Origin: Nocardioides pinisoli
GTDB taxonomy: Bacteria; Actinomycetota; Actinomycetes; Propionibacteriales; Nocardioidaceae
Assembly (NCBI RefSeq): GCF_024199985.1
Contig: NZ_JANARS010000006.1
Location: 62,001 to 126,000 of the forward strand
Direction: 5' to 3'
Length of the DNA stretch: 64,000 nt
In this document: one piece after another, positions 15,757 to 24,717 of the stretch
Layout of the letters: each line of letters starts with the position of its first letter
Position numbering within the stretch: the stretch's first letter is position 1
Notes under the pieces: model-generated
What the model saw: only the letters and a program-made list of their open reading frames with translations
What the model was told of the DNA's origin: nothing
Database searches by the model: none
Program-made: the position numbers and the translations under genes

Positions 15757-16994
15757 GCGCCCAGCCCGCCCTCGCCCGCCGCCTGGGCACCGCCGACGCG
15801 GTCGTGGTCGGGCTGAGCGCGATGCTCGGGGCGGGCGTCTTCGTGGCGTTCGCCCCGGCCGCGGAGGCCGCCGGTCGCGGGCTCCTCCTCGGCCTGGCGA
15901 TCGCGGCCGTCATCGCCTTCTGCAACGCCGTGGCGTCCGCCCAGCTCGCCTCGTCGCACCCCGCGTCGGGCGGCACCTACCTCTTCGGTCGCGAGGTCCT
16001 CGGCCCGTGGTGGGGCTTCCTGGCCGGGTGGGGGTTCGTCGTCGGCAAGACCGCCTCGTGCGCCGCGATGGCCATGACCTTCGCCGCCTACGCCGCGCCC
16101 GGCGCCGGCGCGTGGCAACGCGCACTCTCGGCGCTCGCGGTGGTGGCGTTCACCGTCCTCAACCTGCGCGGGGTCACCCGCACGGCGACCGCGGCCAAGG
16201 TCCTGCTCGCCGCCACCCTCGTGGTGCTCGTCGGGTTCCTCGTCCTCACCGCGGCGGGCGACGCCGCGCCGGTCGGCCCCCTCGCCGCGACCGGGGGCGC
16301 GTGGGGCGTCCTGCAGGCCGCGGGGCTGCTGTTCTTCGCCTTCGCCGGCTACGCCCGGATCGCCACCCTCGCCGAGGAGGTCCGCCGCCCCGAGGTCCTC
16401 GGTCGCGCGATCCTCGTCGCGCTCGGCACCGCGGTCGTCCTCTACCTGCTCGTCGCCCTGGCCCTGGTCCACGTCCTCCGCGACGCCCTCCCCACGTCCG
16501 AGGTGCCCGTCGCCGACGCGACCGCGTCGCTAGGCGCCGACTGGGCCGTCCCGCTGGCCCGGGTCGGAGCCGCCGCGGCCGCCCTCGGCGCCCTGCTCGC
16601 CCTCCTGGCCGGTGTCGGGCGTACGACGCTCGCGATGGCCCGCGAGCGCGACCTGCCGGCGCCCCTCGCCTCGGTCGACGAGCGCCACCGGGTGCCCGAC
16701 ACCGCGCAGGTCGTCATCGGCGTCGCGGTGGTCGCGCTCGTGCTGCTCGCCGACCTGCGCGGGGCGATCGGCTTCTCGTCGTTCGGGGTGCTCGTCTACT
16801 ACGCCGTCGCCAACCTCGCCGCGATGCGCCAGCCGCCCGAGCAGCGCCGCTGGCCGCGGGCGCTCCAGGTGCTCGGCCTGGTCGGCTGCGTCGTCCTGGC
16901 CGCCGCTCTCCCCCTCGGCTCGGTGCTGGCCGGGCTCGCCGTGCTCGGCGTCGGGGTCCTCGGACGGGCGGTCGCGCTGCGACGCCGTACGTGA
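15753..16994 (+). CDS. APC-superfamily amino acid permease
   Basis: The 413-aa integral membrane protein has about twelve hydrophobic segments. It starts with the APC hallmark VVVGLSAMLGAGVFVAFAP (about 18-36), where the unwound TM1 GAG motif binds substrate. SHPASGGTYLFGRE follows TM2, and FFAFAGYARIATLAEEVRRP is the conserved TM6/loop region. It should exchange or import amino acids by proton or antiport coupling; the substrate cannot be read. It is coupled to the AraC regulator upstream. Confidence 0.88.
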   Translation: MSAQPALARRLGTADAVVVGLSAMLGAGVFVAFAPAAEAAGRGLLLGLAIAAVIAFCNAVASAQLASSHPASGGTYLFGREVLGPWWGFLAGWGFVVGKTASCAAMAMTFAAYAAPGAGAWQRALSALAVVAFTVLNLRGVTRTATAAKVLLAATLVVLVGFLVLTAAGDAAPVGPLAATGGAWGVLQAAGLLFFAFAGYARIATLAEEVRRPEVLGRAILVALGTAVVLYLLVALALVHVLRDALPTSEVPVADATASLGADWAVPLARVGAAAAALGALLALLAGVGRTTLAMARERDLPAPLASVDERHRVPDTAQVVIGVAVVALVLLADLRGAIGFSSFGVLVYYAVANLAAMRQPPEQRRWPRALQVLGLVGCVVLAAALPLGSVLAGLAVLGVGVLGRAVALRRRT

Positions 16995-17003
16995 CCGATC
17001 GCT

Positions 17004-17049
17004 GACGTCATGGGAATCGGCGGTGCGAACCGACGATCCTCATGACGTC
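17004..17049. terminator. Bidirectional hairpin between permease and mazG
   Basis: GACGTCATG (17004-17012) pairs with CATGACGTC (17041-17049), with further pairing inside (ATCG/CGAT). It lies between convergent genes and reaches the mazG stop, as expected for a shared terminator. Confidence 0.6.
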
Positions 17050-17459
17050 CCGTCGCCGGCCGCCTTCTCCGCCTTCTCCGCCTTCTCGGCTGCCTTGGCC
17101 GCGTTCCACAGGCGCAGCACCTCGGCGGCGTCGGTGGCGACCGCGTCGCCGAAGACGTGGGGGTTGCGCCGCTCCATCTTGGCGATCACCCCGCGGGCCA
17201 CGTCGTCGAGGGTGAAGTCACCCGCCTCCTCGGCGATCACCGCGTGGATGACCACCTGCAGCAGCAGGTCGCCCAGCTCGTCGCATAGCGCGGCCGGGTC
17301 GCCCGACTCGATCGCCTCGACGACCTCCTCGGCCTCCTCGCGCACGAACGGGATCAGCGAGGTGTGGGTCTGCTCCCGCTTCCACGCGCACTCGCGCCGC
17401 AGCACCCGCATCTGCTCGGCGAAGTCCTCCAGGGCCGAGCCCTCGGGCGAGGCGGTCAC
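17040..17459 (-). CDS. mazG: MazG-family nucleoside triphosphate pyrophosphohydrolase
   Basis: The 139-aa protein hydrolyses NTPs to NMP and pyrophosphate, cleaning aberrant nucleotides. It shows the MazG core: LRRECAWKREQTHTSLIPF (19-37), EEAEEVVEAI with the metal-binding EExxE, and the CDELGDLLLQVVIHA helix (ExxD). KMERRNPHVFGD closes the domain. It is a single-domain form, shorter than E. coli MazG. The C-terminus has an AEK repeat run (NAAKAAEKAEKAEKAA). It follows the SurA-like lipoprotein gene by 4 nt. Confidence 0.92.
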   Translation of the reverse strand: MTASPEGSALEDFAEQMRVLRRECAWKREQTHTSLIPFVREEAEEVVEAIESGDPAALCDELGDLLLQVVIHAVIAEEAGDFTLDDVARGVIAKMERRNPHVFGDAVATDAAEVLRLWNAAKAAEKAEKAEKAAGDGTS

Positions 17460-17463
17460 GAGC

Positions 17464-18141
17464 TCAGCCGCAGCGGTGGCTGACCGGGAGCGTCTCGGCG
17501 AAGGCCGGGTCGGGCTCGGTCGCCAGGCCCGCCTTCGCGGTCTCGCCGACCGCCACCGACGTGTTGGTGTCGACCGCGGACAGCACGCCGTCGACGTTGC
17601 GCAGGCCGAAGCGCGGGTCGATCTCGAGGTCGTGGGTGTTGGGCCACTGGTTGAACACGTCGATGCCCGCCTGCGTGGTCTGCTCGGCGGTCGGCTCGGT
17701 GACGCCCTGCTCCTCCAGGACGATCCGGCCGACCTGGTCGAGGATGTCCTGGGCGTAGGCCGAGGTGGACGCCAGCTCGACGAAGTCGTCGCGGACCTCC
17801 TCGGGCTGGGCCTCCGCCGCGGTCTGGCGCTGCGCGACGTCGTCGTAGTAGGTCGAGCCCGGCTCCACGCCGTACTCGTCGGCGATCTGCGAGGCCTGCG
17901 AGCGCAGCGTCAGCAGCTGGACGACGTACTGGCGCACGAAGCCCATCGGCACCGCCGACTCGAGCTCGCCCACCGCCGTGCAGTAGTTGGACGTGACCTC
18001 GTCGACGTGGCGCGTCGAGATCTCCTCGTCACCGACCTTGACCGCGACACCGGGGCTGGCGCTGCCGCATCCGGTCAGCAGCAGTCCTGCGAGGGCCACC
18101 ATCACCCAGGTGGGCGCGGCCGTCAGGCGGGTCTTGCTCAC
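17464..18141 (-). CDS. SurA N-terminal-like lipoprotein
   Basis: The 225-aa secreted lipoprotein has a signal peptide and lipobox LLLTGCGS (cleavage before Cys about 25), so it is membrane-anchored outside the cell. The mature start VAVKVGDEEISTRHVDEV resembles the SurA/PrsA N-terminal chaperone segment. No PPIase (parvulin) domain follows. It likely assists folding of secreted proteins. The gene lies between mfd and mazG, a conserved actinobacterial order. Confidence 0.8.
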   Translation of the reverse strand: MSKTRLTAAPTWVMVALAGLLLTGCGSASPGVAVKVGDEEISTRHVDEVTSNYCTAVGELESAVPMGFVRQYVVQLLTLRSQASQIADEYGVEPGSTYYDDVAQRQTAAEAQPEEVRDDFVELASTSAYAQDILDQVGRIVLEEQGVTEPTAEQTTQAGIDVFNQWPNTHDLEIDPRFGLRNVDGVLSAVDTNTSVAVGETAKAGLATEPDPAFAETLPVSHRCG

Positions 18142-18145
18142 GAGG

Positions 18146-21100
18146 TCACTCCTTGGTCGAGACGGTCGAGGCGGTCGAGGCGGCGACGGGCGCCGGAGCG
18201 GCGATGACGTCGTCGATCACGCCGCGGGCCCATTCAAGCAGGGCGACACCCGCCACCGGGCGTACGGGGAAGCCGTTCTCCTGCGGCCGCGGCACCAGGA
18301 TCGTGCTCGTGGGCGCCTTGACGACGCTCTTGGGGTGCAGCCGCTGGAGGCGTACGACGCGCGAGTCGGGCAGGTCGACCGGGGCGAACCGGACGAACTT
18401 GCCGGCCAGCGTCACCTCGCCGACCCCGACCTGGCGGCAGCGGGCGCGGAAGCGCGCCACGACGAGCAGCGACTCCACGACCGCGGGCGGGTTGCCGTAG
18501 CGGTCGAGCAGCTCGGCGCGGACCTCGTCGACGTCGGCGTCGGTGCGCACCTCGGCCAGCCGCTTGTAGATCTCGAGCCGCAGCCGCTCGCTGGGGATGT
18601 AGTCGTGCGGCAGGTGGGCGTCCACCGGCAGCTCGATGCGGACCTCGGCGAGCTCCTCCTCGTTGCCGCCCTTGAAGTCGGCGACGGCCTCGCCGACGAG
18701 CCGGACGTAGAGGTCGAAGCCGACGTCGGCGATGTGGCCGGACTGCTCACCGCCGAGGAGGTTGCCCGCCCCGCGGATCTCGAGGTCCTTCATCGCGATC
18801 GCCATGCCGCCACCGAGGTCGGAGTGCTGCGCCAGCGTCGCGAGCCGCTCGTGGGCGGTCTCGGTCAGCGGCTTCTCCGCCGGGTAGAGGAAGTAGGCGT
18901 AGGCCCGCTCGCGGGAGCGGCCGACGCGACCGCGCAGCTGGTGCAGCTGGGAGAGACCGAGGGTGTCGGAGCGCTCGATGATCATCGTGTTGGCGTTGGA
19001 CACGTCGAGGCCGCTCTCCACGATGGTCGTGCAGACCAGGACGTCGAAGCGCTTCTCCCAGAAGTCGAGCATGACCTGCTCGAGGGCGTGCTCGCCCATC
19101 TGGCCGTGGGCGGTGGCGACGCGCGCCTCCGGGACGAGCTCGCGGATCCGGGCGGCGGCCTTCTCGATGGACTGCACCCGGTTGTGGATGTAGAAGACCT
19201 GGCCCTCGCGCAGCAGCTCGCGGCGCACGGCCGCGACGACCTGGCGGTCCTCGTAGGCGCCGACGTAGGTCAGGACCGGGTGGCGCTCCTCCGGGGGCGT
19301 GGTGATCGTGGACATCTCGCGGATGCCGGTGACCGCCATCTCCAGGGTGCGCGGGATCGGCGTCGCGCTCATCGAGAGCACGTCGACCGACGTGCGCATC
19401 CGCTTCATCTGCTCCTTGTGCTCGACACCGAAGCGCTGCTCCTCGTCGACGATGATGAGGCCGAGGTCCTTCATCTTGATCTCGGGGTTGAGCAGGCGGT
19501 GGGTGCCGACCACGATGTCGACCGAGCCGTCGGTCAGGCCGGCGATGACCTCCTTGGCCTCCTTGTCGGTCTGGAAGCGCGACAGGCCCTTGATGACGAC
19601 CGGGAAGCCCGACATCCGCTCGGAGAAGGTCGACATGTGCTGGGTGACGAGCAGCGTCGTCGGCACCAGCACCGCGACCTGCTTGCCGTCCTGCACCGCC
19701 TTGAAGGCTGCCCGCACCGCGATCTCGGTCTTGCCGTAGCCGACGTCACCGCACACGAGGCGGTCCATCGGCACCACCTGGCGCATGTCGGCCTTGACCT
19801 CGTCGACGGTCGTGAGCTGGTCGACGGTCTCGGTGAACGGGAAGGCGTCCTCGAGCTCGCGCTGCCACGGGGTGTCGGGGCCGTAGGCGTAGCCCTTGGT
19901 GGCCTGGCGCGCGGCGTAGAGCTTGATCAGCTCGGCCGCGATCTCGCGGACCGCGCGGCGCGCCTTGTTCTTGCGCTTGGTCCAGTCGCCGCCGCCGAGG
20001 CGGTCGAGGCTGGGGTTCTCGCCGCCGACGTAGCGGGTGACCTGGTCGAGGGTGTCGGCCGGGACGTAGAGCATGTCGTTGGGACCGCCGCGCTTGCTGG
20101 GGCCGTACTCGAGGACGAGGTACTCCCGCACCGCGCCGCCGATCTCGCGCTGCTTCATCTCCACGAAGCGGCCCACCCCGTGCTGCTCGTGCACGACGTA
20201 GTCGCCGGCCTTGAGCTCCAGCGGGTCGATCTGCTTCTTGCGGCGCGTGGGCATCTTCCGCATGTCGCGGGTCGAGGTCTTCTGCCCCGACAGGTCGTCA
20301 CCGGTGACGACGGCGACCTTCGCCTCGTCGTCGACGATGCCGTGCACGAGGTGTCCGCACGTCACGGTCACCACGTTGGCCCCGGCGGACTCGCCCTCCT
20401 CGACGAGGCGCGCGGCGAGGTCGTTCTCGCCCAGCAGCTCGACGAACCGCTGCGCGGGTCCGTGACCCGCGTGGACGACCACCACGTCGACGCCGTCGGT
20501 GAGCCAGCCGCGGATGTCGTCGACGGCCTGCTGGAGGTCGCCGCGGTAGGCCTCGGCGGGGTGCGTGGGCAGCGCGAGGGAGCTGTCGTCCTCCTCGATC
20601 CCGAAGGGGCTGACCGTCCACCACGCGTGCCCGAGGCCGAGGGCGTGGAGGCGTACGTCGGCGATCTCGCGGTAGGACGCCGCGCCGAGGTCGATGGGTG
20701 CGGTGCCGCCACCCGCCGCGGCGGCCCACGAGGCGCCCAGGAACTCCTCGCTCGTCGCGACCAGGTCGTGGGCGCGGGTGCGGGCGCGCTCGGGGTCGAG
20801 GACGAGGACGGTGGTGTCGGCGGGCATCAGGTCGACGAGCAGCTCCATGGAGTCGACCAGCGCGGGCGCGAGCGACTCCATGCCCTCGACGGCGATGCCG
20901 GCGGCCATCTTGTCGGTGAGCTCGAGCAGCTGCGGGTGCGCCTGGCCGAGCTCGGCGGCGCGGCGTCGTACGTCGTCGGTGAGCAGCAGCTCGCGGCATG
21001 GGGGCGCCCAGAGCCGGTCCACCGCCTCGAGGGTGCGCTGGTCGGCGACGGAGAAGCTGCGGATCTCCTCGACGTCGTCGCCCCAGAACTCCACACGCAG

Positions 21101-21697
21101 CGGGTGCTCCTCGGTGGGCGGGAAGACGTCGACGATGCCGCCGCGGACCGCGAACTCGCCGCGCCGCTCGACCATGTCGACGCGTGAGTACGCCGCGTCG
21201 GCCAGGCCGCGCACGACGTCCTCGAGCGAGGTGGTGTCTCCCGGGGCCAGCTCGACCGGCTCGATGTCGGCGAGCCCGGTGACCTGGGGCTGCAGCAGGC
21301 TGCGGATGGGCGCGACCACCACCTTCAGCGGCCCGTTGGCGGCGTCGGTGCCGGGGTGGCGCAGGCGGCGCAGGACGGCGAGCCGGCGGCCGACCGTGTC
21401 GCTGCGCGGGCTCAGGCGCTCGTGGGGCAGCGTCTCCCAGCTCGGGTAGTAGGCGACCGCGTCGGGGTCGACGAGGTCGGCCAGCTCCTCGACCAGGTCC
21501 TCGGCCTCGCGCGAGGTCGCGGTGACCGCGAGGACCGTCCGGCCGCGCTCCACGAGGCCGTGGACGACGAAGGGCCGGACCGCGCCGGGCCCGGTCAGGT
21601 CGAGCGAGGACTGCACCGCGGCGTCGGCGAGGGCCCCGCCCAGCGTGGGGGCGGCGACGACGCGCCGGGCGACGGCGGCGAGGGGCGTGGACGGCAC
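18146..21697 (-). CDS. mfd: Transcription-repair coupling factor
   Basis: The protein (1183 aa from the chosen start) removes stalled RNA polymerase from damaged DNA and recruits UvrA. An N-terminal UvrB-like part is followed by the RNAP-interacting domain (LKAGDYVVHEQHGVGRFVEM). The helicase core follows, with DRLVCGDVGYGKTEIAVRAA (Walker A), IIVDEEQRFGVEHKE (DEEQ box), SATPIPRTLEMA and QLRGRVGRSRERAYAY, then a TRCF C-terminal domain. The GTG at 21697 is preferred because AAGGA lies 7 nt upstream; a longer reading to 21736 lacks a ribosome site. It ends shortly before the SurA-like gene. Confidence 0.95.
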   Translation of the reverse strand: MPSTPLAAVARRVVAAPTLGGALADAAVQSSLDLTGPGAVRPFVVHGLVERGRTVLAVTATSREAEDLVEELADLVDPDAVAYYPSWETLPHERLSPRSDTVGRRLAVLRRLRHPGTDAANGPLKVVVAPIRSLLQPQVTGLADIEPVELAPGDTTSLEDVVRGLADAAYSRVDMVERRGEFAVRGGIVDVFPPTEEHPLRVEFWGDDVEEIRSFSVADQRTLEAVDRLWAPPCRELLLTDDVRRRAAELGQAHPQLLELTDKMAAGIAVEGMESLAPALVDSMELLVDLMPADTTVLVLDPERARTRAHDLVATSEEFLGASWAAAAGGGTAPIDLGAASYREIADVRLHALGLGHAWWTVSPFGIEEDDSSLALPTHPAEAYRGDLQQAVDDIRGWLTDGVDVVVVHAGHGPAQRFVELLGENDLAARLVEEGESAGANVVTVTCGHLVHGIVDDEAKVAVVTGDDLSGQKTSTRDMRKMPTRRKKQIDPLELKAGDYVVHEQHGVGRFVEMKQREIGGAVREYLVLEYGPSKRGGPNDMLYVPADTLDQVTRYVGGENPSLDRLGGGDWTKRKNKARRAVREIAAELIKLYAARQATKGYAYGPDTPWQRELEDAFPFTETVDQLTTVDEVKADMRQVVPMDRLVCGDVGYGKTEIAVRAAFKAVQDGKQVAVLVPTTLLVTQHMSTFSERMSGFPVVIKGLSRFQTDKEAKEVIAGLTDGSVDIVVGTHRLLNPEIKMKDLGLIIVDEEQRFGVEHKEQMKRMRTSVDVLSMSATPIPRTLEMAVTGIREMSTITTPPEERHPVLTYVGAYEDRQVVAAVRRELLREGQVFYIHNRVQSIEKAAARIRELVPEARVATAHGQMGEHALEQVMLDFWEKRFDVLVCTTIVESGLDVSNANTMIIERSDTLGLSQLHQLRGRVGRSRERAYAYFLYPAEKPLTETAHERLATLAQHSDLGGGMAIAMKDLEIRGAGNLLGGEQSGHIADVGFDLYVRLVGEAVADFKGGNEEELAEVRIELPVDAHLPHDYIPSERLRLEIYKRLAEVRTDADVDEVRAELLDRYGNPPAVVESLLVVARFRARCRQVGVGEVTLAGKFVRFAPVDLPDSRVVRLQRLHPKSVVKAPTSTILVPRPQENGFPVRPVAGVALLEWARGVIDDVIAAPAPVAASTASTVSTKE

Positions 21698-21841
21698 GGG
21701 AGGTTCCTTCGAGAGCACGCGGAAGAGCCCCCACATGGGCAGGAGGCGGGGGAGGATGAAAGTCTACGGGGGCTGCCGGACACGGGCGCGCGGGGGACGA
21801 GGGGTTTGTCCCGTGCGGCTCAGGGGTAGCACCAACCTCAA

Positions 21842-21860
21842 CGCCCGGCGTCGCCGGGCG
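21842..21860 (+). other. Leader hairpin before secreted protein gene
   Basis: CGCCCGGC-GTC-GCCGGGCG forms a perfect 8-bp stem 33 nt before the ATG at 21894. It may be an upstream terminator/attenuator or a stabilising 5' structure. Confidence 0.4.
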
Positions 21861-21893
21861 GACAGAACTTCTCCTGAGAGGAACAACGGGGAC

Positions 21894-22571
21894 ATGCGCA
21901 CCACTCGTCTCATCGCCGGCGCGGTCAGCGCCGGACTGCTCGGCCTGACGCCGATCGCCATCGCGGCGCCGAGCCAGGCGGCCGACACCTGGACCACCGC
22001 CACCACCGCCACGCCGAGCACCGACAAGGTGGTCTACGGCGGCGACCTCTACATCACCGTCGACCTGACGAGCTCCGACGGCTACGCGCCCGGCGGCACC
22101 GAGGGCACCGTGACCCTGATGGCCCTGGAGGCCGGCGGCAGCGCCTGGGTCCCGGTCGCGACCGCGGAGAACACCTACGCGTCGTTCTACGACGTGAAGC
22201 CGCAGATGAACACCCAGTACAAGGTCGTCTACAGCGGGTTCACCGCCACGACCAGCTACCAGGACAACTACACGCCGAGCGAGTCCGCGCCCTTCACCAT
22301 CGGCGTCGCGCGCAAGATCACCGCGCCCAAGTCCGGCTTCGTGATCAAGGGCAAGGTCACGCCCGACTACGCCAAGAAGAAGATCGTCATCAAGGTCTCC
22401 AAGAAGGAGAAGAAGGGCTACAAGTCCTGGAAGACGATCAAGACCAACAAGAAGGGCAAGTACGAGGTCCGCCTGCCCCGCCGCGGCGGCACCTGGTACT
22501 GGACCTTCACCACCAAGGGCGACTCGAAGTACCTCGCCAACGGCTTCGGCTGGCGCACCTGGGTCTCCTGA
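21894..22571 (+). CDS. Secreted lysine-rich hypothetical protein
   Basis: A 225-aa exported protein. The Sec signal peptide has RTTRLIAG, a hydrophobic core, and a likely cleavage after APSQA near residue 30. The first mature domain (about 35-145) looks Ig-like (TPSTDKVVYGGDLYITVDLTS). The second (about 145-225) is very rich in Lys (YAKKKIVIKVSKKEKKGYKS) and ends in a Trp-containing GWRTWVS. The structure suggests two beta-sandwich modules binding an acidic or anionic surface. It stands alone as a transcription unit. Function is not recognised. Confidence 0.75.
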   Translation: MRTTRLIAGAVSAGLLGLTPIAIAAPSQAADTWTTATTATPSTDKVVYGGDLYITVDLTSSDGYAPGGTEGTVTLMALEAGGSAWVPVATAENTYASFYDVKPQMNTQYKVVYSGFTATTSYQDNYTPSESAPFTIGVARKITAPKSGFVIKGKVTPDYAKKKIVIKVSKKEKKGYKSWKTIKTNKKGKYEVRLPRRGGTWYWTFTTKGDSKYLANGFGWRTWVS

Positions 22572-22600
22572 CCCCCTCGCACCTCACGCACGTCCCGCGC

Positions 22601-22633
22601 ACGGCCCGGCAGAGCACCGCTCTGCCGGGCCGT
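22601..22633. terminator. Strong bidirectional terminator
   Basis: A perfect 14-bp stem ACGGCCCGGCAGAG / CTCTGCCGGGCCGT with a 5-nt loop lies between two convergent genes (ending at 22571 and 22652). Confidence 0.85.
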
Positions 22634-22651
22634 CGCACGTCCGCCCAGCGG

Positions 22652-24580
22652 TCAGGGGGCGCCGTCGCGGGTCGGCTCGGCGGCGTCGGCGCGCGTCTCG
22701 TCGACCTCGCTCGCCGGGTCGGAGCGCGCGGGCCGCGACAGGGCGGCACGGATGTGCTCGACCGGGGCCTTGGGCTGCCGGTCGGCCGTGAGGAGCCCGT
22801 TGTCCTCCTGCTCGGTGTCGGTCAGCTGGGTGTAGCAGAACCCCGCGATCGTGGGGCTGTCCACGAGCGCATCGACGAGCTCCGCCAGCTTGGCGACGAG
22901 GTCCTCGGCGCTGGCGACGGTCGAGTAGCCGAACCACTCCTGGCCCTCGTCCGGCTTGAAGGACAGGCCGCCGAACTCCGTGACGACGACGGGTTGCCCG
23001 CGCTCGGTGCCCTCCTCCAGCAGCACCCTGCGGCGGCCCGGCCGCCCGTCGCGCAGGCTCCGGTCGAGGGCCTCCTGGGTGCCGTAGCGCTCGCGGAGCC
23101 CGCGGCCGCTCGGGCCGTAGTCGTGCACGCCCCAGATGTCGCTGTCCGTGTGCTCCCAGCCGTCGTTGCTGATCGCCGGCCGGCTGGCGTCCACCGACCG
23201 CGTGAGGTGGTAGAGCGCGGAGGCGAAGTGCCGCTGGGCGGGGTCGTGCTCGACCATCTGGAAGCCCCAGCTCTCGTTGAGCGGCACCCACGTGACGATG
23301 CAGGGGTGGCTGCGGTCGCGCCGGACGACCTCCAGCCACTCGCGGGTGAGGCGCTCGACCATCGTCGGCGAGTAGGCGTAGGGGCTCGGCATCTCCCCCC
23401 AGACCACCAGGCCGAGGCGGTCGCACCAGTAGAGGAAGCGCGGGTCCTCCACCTTCTGGTGGACGCGGACGCCGTTGAAGCCGAGGGCCTTGATGAGCTC
23501 GACCTCGCGGCGCAGCGCCCCGGGCGAGGGCGCGGCGAGGTGGGACTCGGGCCAGTACCCCTGGCCCAGCACCAGCCGCAGGAAGTAGGGCTGGTTGTTG
23601 AGCAGGAAGTGACCGTCGGCGTAGCCGACCCGGCGGAAGCCGGTGTAGCTGGTGACCTCGTCGACCGGCTCGCCGTCGCGCAGCAGCGCGAGGTCGACGT
23701 CGAGGAGGTTGGGCCACTCCGGTCGCCACGTGATCCGGTGGACCTCTTGGTAGTTGCGCGCGAACGGCAGCTCCACCGAGACCCGCACCTCGGGGTCGAT
23801 GACGGCCACCGTCGTCTCCGCCAACGTCTCGCCCTCGAACCGCACGCGGCACCGCAGGGCGAGGCCGGTCCCCGCGGACCGTGGGACGCGCGCCTCGACG
23901 TCGACGCGACCGCGGACGACGTCGGGGCTGATGTGCAGGTCGGTGAGGTGGGCGGGGCTGACCCGCTCCCACCACACCGGCTGCCAGATCCCGGTCGTGC
24001 GGTGGTACCAGATGGTGTGGGGCTTCTCGGCCCAGTCCTGCTTGCCCCTCGGCTGGGTGACGTCGTCGTGCCAGTCCTCGGCGCGGACCACCACGACCTG
24101 GTCGTCGGTGGAGGCGTCGAGGGCGTGGGTGACGTCGAGGGTGAAGGAGGAGTGCCCACCTTCGTGGTCGCCGACGCGGTGGCCGTTGACCCAGACCGTG
24201 CAGCGGTAGTCGACCGCCCCGAAGGTGAGCAGGATCCGGTCGCCGTCGTCAGGACGCGGGCACGGCACGACGCGTCGGTACCAGACGACCGGGTGGTAGC
24301 CGGTGTCGTGGATGCCCGAGAGCCGGGACTCGGGCGGGAACGGGACGACGATCTCGCGGTCGAACACGGCCTCCTGCGTCCACCACGACTCGTCGAGGCC
24401 GCGGTCCGCGTCGTCGTGGGCGAAACCCCACGCGCCGTCGAGCTCGACCCACTCCGCCCGGGCGAACTGCGGCCGGGGATGCAGGACCTCGTCCTCCTCC
24501 GTGACGTCCGGTGCTTCCTGGGCGTCCGCGGTCTCCGGCGCTTCCGGTGCTTCCGGTGCGGTGGCGGGCGGCTGGGGCAC
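22652..24580 (-). CDS. Glycoside hydrolase family 2 (beta-galactosidase/beta-glucuronidase-like)
   Basis: The 642-aa enzyme should cleave beta-linked sugars. A Pro/Glu-rich N-terminus precedes the sugar-binding jelly roll (FARAEWVELDGAWGFAHDD), an Ig-like middle domain and a TIM barrel. The acid/base Glu is in WVPLNESWGF and the nucleophile Glu in VVTEFGGLSF. No signal peptide is seen, so it acts in the cytoplasm on imported oligosaccharide. The GTG at 24580 is chosen because AGGAGA precedes it. It is divergent from the LacI gene and shares a control region with a 17-bp operator, matching the sugar importer downstream of lacI. Confidence 0.88.
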   Translation of the reverse strand: MPQPPATAPEAPEAPETADAQEAPDVTEEDEVLHPRPQFARAEWVELDGAWGFAHDDADRGLDESWWTQEAVFDREIVVPFPPESRLSGIHDTGYHPVVWYRRVVPCPRPDDGDRILLTFGAVDYRCTVWVNGHRVGDHEGGHSSFTLDVTHALDASTDDQVVVVRAEDWHDDVTQPRGKQDWAEKPHTIWYHRTTGIWQPVWWERVSPAHLTDLHISPDVVRGRVDVEARVPRSAGTGLALRCRVRFEGETLAETTVAVIDPEVRVSVELPFARNYQEVHRITWRPEWPNLLDVDLALLRDGEPVDEVTSYTGFRRVGYADGHFLLNNQPYFLRLVLGQGYWPESHLAAPSPGALRREVELIKALGFNGVRVHQKVEDPRFLYWCDRLGLVVWGEMPSPYAYSPTMVERLTREWLEVVRRDRSHPCIVTWVPLNESWGFQMVEHDPAQRHFASALYHLTRSVDASRPAISNDGWEHTDSDIWGVHDYGPSGRGLRERYGTQEALDRSLRDGRPGRRRVLLEEGTERGQPVVVTEFGGLSFKPDEGQEWFGYSTVASAEDLVAKLAELVDALVDSPTIAGFCYTQLTDTEQEDNGLLTADRQPKAPVEHIRAALSRPARSDPASEVDETRADAAEPTRDGAP

Positions 24581-24648
24581 GTGCTCTCCTAGGGTCGAGG
24601 CGGGCGCCGGGCGGCACGCTGGCGTGCGGCGATGGGGGGCTCCCCGTA

Positions 24649-24676
24649 TGTTTACATCGTTGGAGAAGCCCAGCAA
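24649..24676 (-). promoter_or_regulatory. Promoter of the glycosidase gene, overlapped by the LacI-type operator
   Basis: On the minus strand TTGCTG (24676-24671) and TAAACA (24654-24649) are spaced 16 nt. The operator at 24651-24667 overlaps the -10 and spacer, so binding would block initiation. Confidence 0.45.
24651..24667 (+). promoter_or_regulatory. LacI-type operator (copy 1)
   Basis: TTTACATCGTTGGAGAA is an imperfect palindrome with the central CG usual for LacI-family sites. The identical 17-mer occurs at 25756. It lies between the divergent glycosidase and lacI genes. Confidence 0.8.
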
Positions 24677-24717
24677 CCCGCGCGTCACGCCGCGCAGTGC
24701 GTCACGGAGGACAGGTC

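Noticed and set aside
17987..21187. A long plus-strand open frame of over 1000 codons antisense to mfd
   Set aside because: It is a GC-bias shadow of the true Mfd gene with no recognisable protein features.
22754..24592. A 612-codon plus-strand frame opposite the glycosidase gene
   Set aside because: Its sequence is low-complexity Val/Gly/Arg and Asp, as expected from the reverse of a high-GC gene.
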